Origin: Micromonospora sp. CB01531 | GTDB taxonomy: Bacteria; Actinomycetota; Actinomycetes; Mycobacteriales; Micromonosporaceae | DNA length: 64,000 bases | Direction: 5' to 3' | Assembly: GCF_001905095.1 (NCBI RefSeq) | Contig: NZ_LWLS01000024.1 | Span: forward strand, 62,001 to 126,000 | Part shown: piece by piece, positions 56,675 through 64,000 of the stretch | How positions within the stretch are numbered: the first letter of the stretch is position 1 | How the letters are laid out: every line of letters begins with the position of its first letter | Notes under the pieces: model-generated | The model's database searches: none | Told to the model about the DNA's origin: nothing | What the model saw: the letters and a program-made list of their open reading frames with translations, nothing else | Made by a program: the position numbers and the translations under genes

Positions 56675-57603
56675 CGGGGCACCTCGCTCAGCGCCGGGCT
56701 GGTCGACTCGGCGGCCGGGGGCTGCCACCGTTGCAGCACGCGGTGGTCGATCGGGTCCACCACCGGTCGAGGGCGCCGTACGAACCGCTCCCGGAGCAGG
56801 GTCCGGAGCACCCGCTGACCGTCCCGGAAGGTGCGCAGGTTGGAGATGCCGCAGCGGCGGGGGAGTTCGTTGCTCGGCACCTCGGCGATGCGCAGGTTCG
56901 CCTTCAGCGCGTGGACCACGAGCTCGGTCTCGATCTCGAAGCCGTGCGCGGTCAGGGCGAGCGCCGGCAGGCAGACGCGGCGGAATGACACGAAGCCGTA
57001 GCACAGGTCGGTGAAGTGGACGAGGAAGAAGCTGTTCGTCAACCTCACCAGCACCTGGTTGCCGCTGCGGCGCAGCGCGGTCAGGTCGGTCGATCCGCCG
57101 CCGGTCAGGAACCGCGAGCCCTTGACGAAGTCGTAGCCGTTCATGAGCGGGGTGACATAGTGGTGGATCTCGCGGGGATCCATGCTGCCGTCGGCGTCGA
57201 TCATCACGATCAGGTCGCCGGTGGCCGCGGCGAACGCCACCCGCGCCGCGTCACCCTTGCCGCGGCAGTTCTGCGTCAGCACCACGATGTCCGGCCGGAT
57301 GGCGCGGGCGACCTCGACCGTACGGTCTGACGAGTGCCCGTCGACGAGGACCACCTCGTCGACGATCGGTGGCATGCGCTCGAGCACCCACGCGATGTTC
57401 TTCTCCTCGTTGAGCGTCGGGATGACCACGCTCACGGTCTGCCGCTTGGGACCAGCGCCGACCACCGCGGTCTCGTCGTCGGGCCGTTCCCGCATCCGCA
57501 GGATGCTCAGTGCCCGGTCACCCTGCCCGGATGGTGCGGCGAGCGGCGGCTCCTCGGTCAGCTGGCTGGGGACGTGCGTGTCGATGTCCCGGTTCAAGGT
57601 CAC
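56671..57603 (-). CDS. GT2 glycosyltransferase, dolichol-phosphate-mannose-synthase-like; first gene of operon
   Basis: The 310-residue enzyme has VSVVIPTLNEEKNIAWVLE, metal motif DLIVMIDADGSMDP, KGSRFLTGGG and the helix LTNSFFLVHFTDLCYGF, the pattern of polyprenyl-phosphate sugar synthases without C-terminal helices. It likely makes a lipid-phosphate sugar donor for the operon. GTG 57603 has GGAGGGG 5 nt upstream. The region upstream is long, so the operon promoter should lie there. Confidence 0.88.
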   Translation of the reverse strand: MTLNRDIDTHVPSQLTEEPPLAAPSGQGDRALSILRMRERPDDETAVVGAGPKRQTVSVVIPTLNEEKNIAWVLERMPPIVDEVVLVDGHSSDRTVEVARAIRPDIVVLTQNCRGKGDAARVAFAAATGDLIVMIDADGSMDPREIHHYVTPLMNGYDFVKGSRFLTGGGSTDLTALRRSGNQVLVRLTNSFFLVHFTDLCYGFVSFRRVCLPALALTAHGFEIETELVVHALKANLRIAEVPSNELPRRCGISNLRTFRDGQRVLRTLLRERFVRRPRPVVDPIDHRVLQRWQPPAAESTSPALSEVPR

Positions 57604-58355
57604 TGGATCCCCTCCCTGACGGACGCCGTGCGGCCGGTCCGCGGTGCCGAGCCCGTCTCTCCCGCGCTGCCGCCGGCGGCGGCAGTCCATACACCCCTCA
57701 TCGGCTCCTCTTCCCCCGTCATTTACGGGCACAATCTGCCCTTGTGCGCCTAATGTCCGAATTGTCCGTATCCGGCCTAGTTTGGGCCGAGGTGAATTGG
57801 AGGAAAAGCTAACACGGCGCAAAGGGGAACACGCCGGAACTATGTGATGGATCAGGTCGATTCTGCACAAGGCGTCAGGAGGGCTGTCCGCCTGGCCGAC
57901 CCGTTCGGACGGTCGGCTGATGTCCGCTCATGTTGTTGCCGGCACGAGCCGCGGTCGTGCACACGAGGCTGCCAACGGGAACGCCGTGGGATGCCATGCC
58001 CCTGAAGGTGCCGGCGGCGCTGAGCCGGCTATCGGGCGGGCGGCTGCTGGTCGATGAGGTGCTGAGTGGGCAGTCGGCGCCCACCGCCAGCTTGAACTGT
58101 CCTGAACGCTGCCGCTCTGACCTGCGGTTTTACAATTTGCTGCCCAGCCACGCTGAAGGTGTCCTTCGATTCGAACACTCGCGGCCAGCATTCAATGGCA
58201 TTCAATATTGCCTGGTAAAACCGTATTCGCTGGGCGGCGCGGTAAGGGGCTTGCGGCTGTGGCAGCCCTTCTTGGCAGCGTGCCGAGCGGCGGGACCGGG
58301 TGGGGCTGCGGGATCTCGCCGAGGGTCGGCGACCCGCTGCCGTTCATGTTCAGCT
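57604..58355. other. Long non-coding region upstream of the exopolysaccharide operon
   Basis: About 750 bp without a convincing gene. It holds the inverted repeat at 57729-57747, a GCCGACC/GGTCGGC hairpin at 57895-57917, and lower-GC segments near 57750-57860 and 58125-58230. It probably contains the promoter and a long 5' leader of the operon. Confidence 0.5.
57729..57747. promoter_or_regulatory. Inverted repeat GCACAA-N7-TTGTGC upstream of the operon
   Basis: Arms GCACAA (57729-57734) and TTGTGC (57742-57747) are exact complements spaced by 7 nt, 126 bp upstream of the first gene of the exopolysaccharide operon. Spacing of about 13 bp between half-site centres fits a dimeric regulator. The regulator is not known. 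Confidence 0.4.
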
Positions 58356-58399
58356 GTGCCGGCCGGCCGGCTACGACGGAGGTCGGAGCCGGCCGGCAC
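58356..58399 (-). terminator. 12-bp hairpin after M14 carboxypeptidase gene
   Basis: GTGCCGGCCGGC (58356-58367) and GCCGGCCGGCAC (58388-58399) pair perfectly with a 20-nt loop, starting 15 nt past the minus-strand stop at 58415. It likely ends the carboxypeptidase transcript. Confidence 0.7.
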
Positions 58400-58414
58400 C
58401 GCGTTCAGCGGGTG

Positions 58415-59767
58415 TTACTTCAGGTCCTTCTTGTGGAAGTTGCGGGTGCACTGCTGCAGGTCGACCGTGACCGTCTGGCCCAGGTCGACGTTCACGGGCG
58501 TCCGCTGCAGGACCGTGCCGTCCGGTCGCTCGCACGTCAGGATCCACGGCTCGGCGTGGAATCCGGTCTGGTTCGGGTGCACGCCGTCGGCCTGATACGG
58601 CGGCACCGGCCGGTACGACGGGTTGACCGACCAGCGGAACTTTCCGTTCGGCTGGGTGATGTCCAGGTCGGAGGTCAGCGTCGTGGGGAACCCGCTCGGT
58701 CGCGTCGTACCGTCCGGCTGCGGGTAGGGCTGGGTGTACATGTCGAACGACTTGCTGATCCGCAGCACCGCGTCCTTGGGTGCCTTACCTTCGATGACCG
58801 AGTGCTGGGCCGGGTCGGCGGTGTTCTCCAACGCCTCGAACATGGCGAGCCGGTGGGCCGGGTAGGTGTCCACGACCTGGGTCTCGAAGGTCCGCGGGAG
58901 GCCCCGGTCGGGGCAGGTCTCGGCCGTGAACGCCAGCCCCCGCGTCGCGAAGTAGGCCCAGTCGATCGCCTCACCGGTGGTCTCATAGTCGTGCGCGGAG
59001 TCGCGCGGGATGTAGTTCGCGCCGTAGCGCTTGGCCATCCTGGTCGCCAGATCCTCGTACCGCGCCACGTCCTGGGTCGGCCCGACCGCCAGCTGCAGGG
59101 GCGGGTAGAGGACGACCTGGATGCACGTGTGCTGGGTGACGAAGGTGGTGGCCTGCCGGGTGGACAGCAGCCACTCGATGTTCCTCGCCTCCGGCTCGGA
59201 CCACGGCGCCGCGCCGCCCGTCGAGATCGGCAGCCAGCCGAACCCGTAGTTGCGGTTCATGTCGACGTTCGTGTCGGTCTGCCGGCGGTTGCGCACGAAC
59301 CCGTCCACGTTGACGACCGGCACGACCACGAGCCGGGCGCGGTCCAGCAGGGCGGACACGTAGGGATCGCCGGCGGACGCGGCGTTCACCAGGTCGACCG
59401 CGTACTCCATGACGAGTTCCCCGCTGGGCCACTCGTTGCCGTGGTGCATCCCGACCGTGACGAAGACGGGCTTGCCGTCGTTGGCCTGCACGTTCCGGGT
59501 GATCTCGATGCCGCGGACCAGCCGGCCCGACGACGTCGGGTACGGAAGCGTCAGCGGCTTGACCAGATCGGTGTGCTCACGCGCCAGCGTCTCCATGTCG
59601 CGCTCGTAGTCGGCCAACGACCGGTAGGTGGTGTTGCCGCTCGGCAGCGCCGAGTCAACCGTGGCGGCGGCCGCGGGTGCCGCGAGGCCGGTGATGGCGA
59701 GGCAGGCAGCGGCTGCCACCGCCAGTCCTGCGCGCCAGGGGAGGCGGCTATGTCTGCTGATCCACAT
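58415..59767 (-). CDS. Secreted M14 zinc carboxypeptidase
   Basis: The 450-residue precursor has a signal peptide (AGLAVAAAACLAITGLAAPA). Zinc ligands are visible in GMHHGNEWPSGELV (H-x-x-E) and TTFVTQHTCIQV (third His); the catalytic Glu is in LAFTAETCPDRG. NVDMNRNYGFGW is the substrate-binding Asn-Arg. It belongs to the M14 group with a C-terminal beta domain. ATG 59767 is preferred because AAAGGG is 8 nt upstream; ATG 59776 abuts that site. Confidence 0.9.
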   Translation of the reverse strand: MWISRHSRLPWRAGLAVAAAACLAITGLAAPAAAATVDSALPSGNTTYRSLADYERDMETLAREHTDLVKPLTLPYPTSSGRLVRGIEITRNVQANDGKPVFVTVGMHHGNEWPSGELVMEYAVDLVNAASAGDPYVSALLDRARLVVVPVVNVDGFVRNRRQTDTNVDMNRNYGFGWLPISTGGAAPWSEPEARNIEWLLSTRQATTFVTQHTCIQVVLYPPLQLAVGPTQDVARYEDLATRMAKRYGANYIPRDSAHDYETTGEAIDWAYFATRGLAFTAETCPDRGLPRTFETQVVDTYPAHRLAMFEALENTADPAQHSVIEGKAPKDAVLRISKSFDMYTQPYPQPDGTTRPSGFPTTLTSDLDITQPNGKFRWSVNPSYRPVPPYQADGVHPNQTGFHAEPWILTCERPDGTVLQRTPVNVDLGQTVTVDLQQCTRNFHKKDLK

Positions 59768-60035
59768 TCGATTCATCCCTTTGCTGTCGTTGTATGGACA
59801 GGAGCGGGCGAGCGAGAGCGGCGACTCACCTCCATCCTCTCGGTGGCCGTGCTCGGTGCTGCGGCCCGGATTCCCGCCACAGGGCAAGATCCAAGCGACC
59901 GTATCGATACCCGTAACGGCTGGTCAAGGGTGTGCGGATGGCGACGTGCCGCCCCGGGCCGGCGGCTCCGGTTCCGGCTCGCCCTGGCCGGCACCCGGAC
60001 CGACCTGGCCCGGGTCGCGCTGACGTGACCGTCGG

Positions 60036-61268
60036 TCAGCCGGGCGGGGCGATCAGCAGGGCGGCGACGGTGGCGGTGGTGGCCAGCGCGGCGAGCGCGG
60101 CGCTGGTGGCCACGAACCGACCCAGCGGGACGGCGACCCCGGCGGCCCGGCAGCGCTCGTACCAGATCAGGGTGGCCAGCGAGGCCCACGGGGTGGCCAG
60201 CGGGCCGACGTTGGTGCCCATCAGCAGGGCCAGCAGCTGGGTGTGGTGGTCGGCGGCGATGACCGCCTCGCCGGCCACGTAGGCGGGCAGGTTGTTGACC
60301 ACGTTGGCGAAGAGCGCGCCGACGCCGCCGGCCCGCAACGCGCCCTCGGTGCCCGGGTCGCCACCGATCAGCGTCCCCATGACGGTGTCCAGGCCGTGCC
60401 GGCCGATGGTCTGCACCACCAGGAACAGCCCGGTGACGAAGACCAGCAGCCGCCAGGGGACGAGGTGGAACGTCAGGCTGCGCCGGGCGCGCACGGCGAA
60501 GCCGGCGACCAGGATCGCCGCGGCCACGCCGGACGCGAGTCCGATCTCGACCCCGGCGAGGATCCCGGCGACGAACAGCAGACACGCGCCCAGCGCGGTG
60601 CCGTACAGCACCGGGTCGGGCGGCACGTGCGGCGGCGGTGGGGTGAACGGATCGGCACCCGCCCGCGCCGGCCGCCAGTACCACCACCAGAGCAGCAACA
60701 TCGTGATCGCGATGGCGACCAGCTGCGGCCACCACATCCGGGCAGCCCACGGCACCGGTGCCAGCCCGATCCGGTCGCTGGCCAGGATGTTGGTCAGATT
60801 GGACACCGGCAGCAGCAGGCTCGCCGTGTTCGCCAGCCAGACCGTGGTCATCGCCAGCGGCGTCGGCGATACGCCGAGCTTGCGGGCCAGGGCGATCATC
60901 ACCGGGGTGAGCAGGACGGCGGTGGTGTCCAGGTTGAGCGCGATGGTGGTGACCGAGGCGAAGCCGACGCAGAGCCAGAACAGGGCCCGGTAGCTGCCCC
61001 GTGCGGTGATCGCCACCCGGGCGGCGAGCGCGTCGAAGACCCCGGCCACCGCGGTCAGCTCGGCCAGCACCACCACGGTGCCGAGGAAGATCAGGATGGG
61101 GAGGATGCGGCGGACGGTGGCCTCGGCCTCCGCGCGGGGGAGCAGCCCGGTGAGGACGCAGAGGACGCCGCCGGCAGCGAGCCCGATCGCGATCCAGTCC
61201 AGTACGTGCAGCCGGCCCCAGCGGGATCGGTCCGGTGCGGCGGACGGCGGGTCGCCGACGGTTTCCAC
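60036..61268 (-). CDS. SLC13/ArsB-type ion permease
   Basis: The 410-residue protein has about 11 helices, with the two-fold repeat of the ion-transporter superfamily: ALNLDTTAVLLTPVMIALAR and NLTNILAS in the first half, FANVVNNLPAYVAGEAVIAA and LMGTNVGPLATPWASLATLI in the second. It may carry anions, arsenite or Na+/H+; the substrate cannot be assigned. GTG 61268 is chosen because similarity starts just downstream; the open frame begins at 61340. Confidence 0.85.
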   Translation of the reverse strand: METVGDPPSAAPDRSRWGRLHVLDWIAIGLAAGGVLCVLTGLLPRAEAEATVRRILPILIFLGTVVVLAELTAVAGVFDALAARVAITARGSYRALFWLCVGFASVTTIALNLDTTAVLLTPVMIALARKLGVSPTPLAMTTVWLANTASLLLPVSNLTNILASDRIGLAPVPWAARMWWPQLVAIAITMLLLWWWYWRPARAGADPFTPPPPHVPPDPVLYGTALGACLLFVAGILAGVEIGLASGVAAAILVAGFAVRARRSLTFHLVPWRLLVFVTGLFLVVQTIGRHGLDTVMGTLIGGDPGTEGALRAGGVGALFANVVNNLPAYVAGEAVIAADHHTQLLALLMGTNVGPLATPWASLATLIWYERCRAAGVAVPLGRFVATSAALAALATTATVAALLIAPPG

Positions 61269-61372
61269 GACCGTTGATCCTCGCACAGTCGTCGCCGGCA
61301 CCGGCTGGTCGAACGTGGGGAAGCTGGACCCGTACCTCACGCAGGTGCGGCGGCTCTCGGTGGACGCGCCGT

Positions 61373-61418
61373 CCTGAGACAGCGCCGGCCGAGTCGGCCC
61401 GGCCGGCGCTGTCTCAGG
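61373..61418 (-). terminator. 18-bp perfect hairpin after GH16 gene
   Basis: Bases 61373-61390 and 61401-61418 are exact reverse complements (CCTGAGACAGCGCCGGCC arm) around a 10-nt loop, 32 nt past the minus-strand stop of the GH16 gene. It is the longest perfect stem in the window and a probable terminator. Confidence 0.8.
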
Positions 61419-61450
61419 AGGTCACCGGGCCACGCCCGGTCCGGCTCCGG

Positions 61451-62683
61451 TCAGCGTCGCCACTGCTGGTTGGCCCCACCCGTGCAGGCCCAGATCTGCA
61501 GCGGAGTGCCGTCGGCGGAGCTGACCCCGGTGGCGTCCAGGCACTTGTTCGACTGGGGGTTGACGATGTCCCCGGCGGAGCTGAACACCCACCGCTGCGC
61601 GCCGGTGCCGTTGCAGTCGTAGAGCTGCACCCGGGCGCCGTTGGCGGTCGACCCGCCGGCGACGTCGAGGCACTTGCCCAGGGCGCGTACCGAGCCATCG
61701 GCGTTCCAGCTCCAGCGCTGGGCGGCGGTGCCGTTGCAGGTCCAGAGCTGGACGGTGGTGCCGTTGGCGGGGTTCGCGCCGGCGACGTCCACGCACTTAT
61801 TGCCGTAGCCGATGATCGGGCCGCCGGTGCCGCCGCCGCTGTCCCAGGCCTGGACCCGGACGTAGTCGACGACCATCGTCTGCGGGAAGACCGTGCTGCC
61901 GTCCGGGTAGCCGGGCCAGTTGCCGCCGACCGCCACGTTCATGATCATGAAGAACGGGTGGTCGAAGACCCACCGGTTGCCGCCCGCGTCCGCCGGGGTC
62001 TTCCGGGAGTACGCCACGCCGTCGAGGTACCAGGTGATGGAGTCGGGCGCCCAGTCGACGGTGTAGGTGTGGAAGGCGTCGGCGAGGGCCTGGCCGCCGG
62101 GCAGCGAGGTCTGGCCGGTCAGCGCGTTTCCGCCGGAGTAGCCCGGTCCGTGCAGGCTGCCGTGCACGGTGGACGGCTCGCGCCCGATGTTCTCCATGAT
62201 GTCGATCTCGCCGTTGTTGGGCCACGGGTTGGTGGCGATGTCGTTGCCCAGCATCCAGAACGCGGGCCAGATCCCCTGCCCCCGGGGGATCTTGATCCGT
62301 GCCTCGAACCGGCCGTACGTCTGGGTGAACGTGGCGGCCGTGAGTAGCCGGGCGGAGGTGTACTGGCAGCTGCCGTACCAGCACGAGTAGCCGGCCGGAT
62401 TCTCCCGGCGGGCGGTGATCACCAGGTTCCCGTTGCCGTCGAGGGCGGCGTTGCGGGTGCTTGAGGTGTAGTACTGATGCTCGTTGTTGCCCCAGCCGCC
62501 GCCGCCGATGTCGTAGCGCCACTTGCTGGCGTCCGGCGGCGCGCCGGCCGCCCCGTTGAACTCGTCGGACCAGGTGATCGCGCCGGGTGCCGCTGCGGCG
62601 GGTGCGCTCGTGGTCGCCGTGAGGGCGACCGTGAGGCCCACGACGGCGAGGGCGCCGGCGGCGATGGTGCGGATGCTGCGCAC
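61451..62683 (-). CDS. GH16 endo-beta-1,3-glucanase with ricin-type lectin (CBM13) domain
   Basis: The 410-residue precursor has a signal peptide (IAAGALAVVGLTVALTATTS), a GH16 domain with NNGEIDIMENIGREPSTVHG (the E-I-D-I-M-E catalytic pair) and ALADAFHTYTVDWAPDSITW. A Gly linker leads to a CBM13 lectin with three Q-x-W repeats (AAQRWSW, GAQRWVF, NQQWRR). It hydrolyses laminarin-type glucans outside the cell. The GTG start at 62683 has GGGAGG 5 nt upstream. The CebR-like site upstream suggests sugar-induced expression. Confidence 0.94.
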   Translation of the reverse strand: MRSIRTIAAGALAVVGLTVALTATTSAPAAAAPGAITWSDEFNGAAGAPPDASKWRYDIGGGGWGNNEHQYYTSSTRNAALDGNGNLVITARRENPAGYSCWYGSCQYTSARLLTAATFTQTYGRFEARIKIPRGQGIWPAFWMLGNDIATNPWPNNGEIDIMENIGREPSTVHGSLHGPGYSGGNALTGQTSLPGGQALADAFHTYTVDWAPDSITWYLDGVAYSRKTPADAGGNRWVFDHPFFMIMNVAVGGNWPGYPDGSTVFPQTMVVDYVRVQAWDSGGGTGGPIIGYGNKCVDVAGANPANGTTVQLWTCNGTAAQRWSWNADGSVRALGKCLDVAGGSTANGARVQLYDCNGTGAQRWVFSSAGDIVNPQSNKCLDATGVSSADGTPLQIWACTGGANQQWRR

Positions 62684-62791
62684 GGATGCCTCCCCTCGGT
62701 CGGTCAGCTGTGGCCGGGTCGGCCGGCCGTACAGTTAACAAACCTACAAATAGACATCTTTAAACATATGAATGAAGTGGGAGGCTGTCAA

Positions 62792-62803
62792 GAGAGCGCT
62801 CCC
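62792..62803. promoter_or_regulatory. CebR-like LacI-family operator upstream of GH16 gene
   Basis: The site GAGAGCGCTCCC is 12 bp centred on AGCGCT, matching the core of the Streptomyces CebR/BglR consensus TGGGAGCGCTCCCA on the minus strand with one side imperfect. It lies 109 bp upstream of the GH16 start, near AT-rich promoter DNA at 62735-62775. Binding is inferred. Confidence 0.55.
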
Positions 62804-63104
62804 CTCAGGGCGGTTCCGGAACCTGTCCGACATATTGACGCCAGACGAAGCGATTTGGAAGGAACCCGCTCCGGGACACGCACGGCGTCAGCGCCGGTGA
62901 TGCCGACCACCGGCCTCGGTCGGCCCGGGGCCGCGCACCGACCGGGCGCGGGACCGGCTGGCACCGGTCGCCGCGGACCGCTCGCCGGTACGGGTGGCGC
63001 AGGCGGCGGCCGACTGGCCCGGGTGCGCCCACCCGACGGCCGCGCCCGCCTACGTCCCAGTCGGACCGCCCGCCGTCGTCACCGATGAAGCTGGCTCGCC
63101 CGGG
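62804..63104. other. Intergenic region without a clear gene
   Basis: About 300 bp between the GH16 promoter and the downstream carboxypeptidase stop. A plus-strand frame reads DRLAPVAADRSPVRVAQAAA and could be a decayed gene end, but no family is recognised. Confidence 0.3.
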
Positions 63105-64000
63105 TCAGAGCGAGAGCCGCCAACCGGTGAGGGTGCCGGTGTCGCCGACCGCGGCGTCGTACACCTTCAGCTGCCAGGTGCCGTTGGCGACCTCGCCGGA
63201 CAGATCGACCGGGAAGGTCTGGTCGATGTTGTCCGCGCTGCCGCCCACCCGGTCCCGGAGCACGTACTCGCTGCCGTCCGGCGCGATCAGGGTCAGCGTC
63301 AGGTCACCGACGTACGGGTGGGTCACGTGCACCTCGACGCTGCTGGCCGCGCCGGCGTTGCCGGGGCAGGTGCCGATCGTGATCGGGCTCTGCACTGGGG
63401 TCAGGTCGGGGATCGCCACGTCCGTGTCGTTGCTGCCCGTGCAGCCGGCCCGCCCGTCGACCCCGAGACCGTAGGAGGTCGACCGGGTGACGCCGGTGCC
63501 GGTGCCGGTGACGGTCACCGCGTAGCTCGCCGGCAGGGCGCCGGTCGGCACGGTGACGGTCATGGTCGCCGAACCGCCGGAGGTCACCGTGGGCGGGAGG
63601 AAGACCGCGCTCGTCCCCGCCGGCAGGCCGCTGGCGCTCAACGTGACCTGCTGCGGGTTGCCGGCCGTGGTCGTGGTGGTGACCGTGGTGGTGACCGAGC
63701 CGCCCGAGCTCACCGTGCCGCTGGCCGGGCTGGTGCTCATGGCGAAGTCGTCGGCCGCCGCGCAGTAGGTCGCTGCCTTGCCGATCGCCCGGTACGGGCA
63801 GTCGGCGTACTCGCCGAACATCAGTACCGCCTCGCGGTTGCGCGCGGTCGCGGCCGCGATGTCCGAGGCGGGCGGGTAGAAACCGGGGTCCGGGTCGACC
63901 GGGTACAGCTCGAAGGTGTACGTGAAGATCCGCTCCTGGCCCCACAACCAGTCGTCGACCGACCCGTCGGTGATGTACAGGTCGCTCGCCTGCTCCGGCG
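63105..64000 (-). CDS. Secreted M14 carboxypeptidase with P-domain, 5' end outside window
   Basis: The frame is open to the window edge; the visible start codon is not real because the reading continues upstream as [19 protein letters not shown]. The catalytic-domain end ([19 protein letters not shown]) is typical of carboxypeptidase T-like M14 enzymes. Two C-terminal beta modules follow: an Ig-like domain ([38 protein letters not shown]) and a proprotein-convertase P-domain ([38 protein letters not shown]). The zinc-binding part lies beyond the window. Confidence 0.85.
   Translation of the reverse strand, partial: PEQASDLYITDGSVDDWLWGQERIFTYTFELYPVDPDPGFYPPASDIAAATARNREAVLMFGEYADCPYRAIGKAATYCAAADDFAMSTSPASGTVSSGGSVTTTVTTTTTAGNPQQVTLSASGLPAGTSAVFLPPTVTSGGSATMTVTVPTGALPASYAVTVTGTGTGVTRSTSYGLGVDGRAGCTGSNDTDVAIPDLTPVQSPITIGTCPGNAGAASSVEVHVTHPYVGDLTLTLIAPDGSEYVLRDRVGGSADNIDQTFPVDLSGEVANGTWQLKVYDAAVGDTGTLTGWRLSL

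Noticed and set aside
1..64000. CRISPR arrays and rRNA genes
   Set aside because: No regularly spaced direct repeats and no rRNA-like sequence were seen on reading the window.

Overview
The window is high-GC DNA (roughly 70% or more by eye) with many GTG starts, actinobacterial-style GGAGG ribosome binding sites, strong GC hairpins without long T tracts, and families typical of Actinobacteria (DUF6058, an LPXTG surface protein, VanX-type lipoprotein, PucR, GerMN lipoprotein). It looks like a filamentous actinomycete chromosome, most likely Micromonosporaceae (Micromonospora or relatives). The genus is inference; no rRNA is present.

Left part (1-19 kb). The tail of an exopolysaccharide locus comes first: a tyrosine autokinase cut by the window edge, its likely low-molecular-weight phosphatase, a GT4 glycosyltransferase, a DUF4012 membrane protein and an LPXTG protein. 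Cell-wall genes follow (D,D-carboxypeptidase, a kinase-like/flippase-like fusion, a truncated MGDG-synthase-like glycosyltransferase, two polysaccharide-modifying or dipeptide-cleaving enzymes). Then come scattered small units: a metalloprotease, a DinB-like protein, an esterase, and an ArsR/AHSA1 pair divergent from a DUF1579-like gene. Relics are mixed in: a UvrA-like tail, a ribosomal-protection GTPase tail, and a frameshifted NUDIX gene.

Middle (19.2-29 kb) is accessory. Six complete tRNA genes (Trp, Pro, a CTC tRNA with G33, Gly, Arg, Gln) and a tRNA fragment flank an intact RtcB RNA ligase. A broken tyrosine recombinase lies inside the island. Directly upstream of tRNA-Trp is a short ORF with three Trp codons near its end, an intrinsic terminator and a competing 10-bp antiterminator pairing: an attenuator that would control a tRNA gene. 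Next are a HipA-like/DUF3037 pair and a TetR-glycosyltransferase unit broken by an element carrying a very large TnpB-like RuvC nuclease.

Right of this (29-44.9 kb) are a two-component system with a GerMN lipoprotein, secreted and Tat-exported proteins, a DksA/MreB-like pair, a PucR regulator, a large membrane hydrolase, a CE4 protein with altered catalytic motifs, and an XRE regulator/methyltransferase unit divergent from a thioredoxin-reductase-like gene.

From 57.6 down to 44.9 kb a single minus-strand run of eleven genes, nearly all overlapping by 4 nt, encodes an exopolysaccharide system: glycosyltransferases, a flippase, a polytopic membrane protein, a deacetylase, a FemAB/GNAT-like acyltransferase, a sugar-kinase-like protein and a nucleotidyltransferase-thymidylate-kinase-like fusion. 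The right end holds secreted enzymes (two M14 carboxypeptidases and a GH16 glucanase with a ricin-type lectin domain and a CebR-like operator) and an SLC13-type permease.
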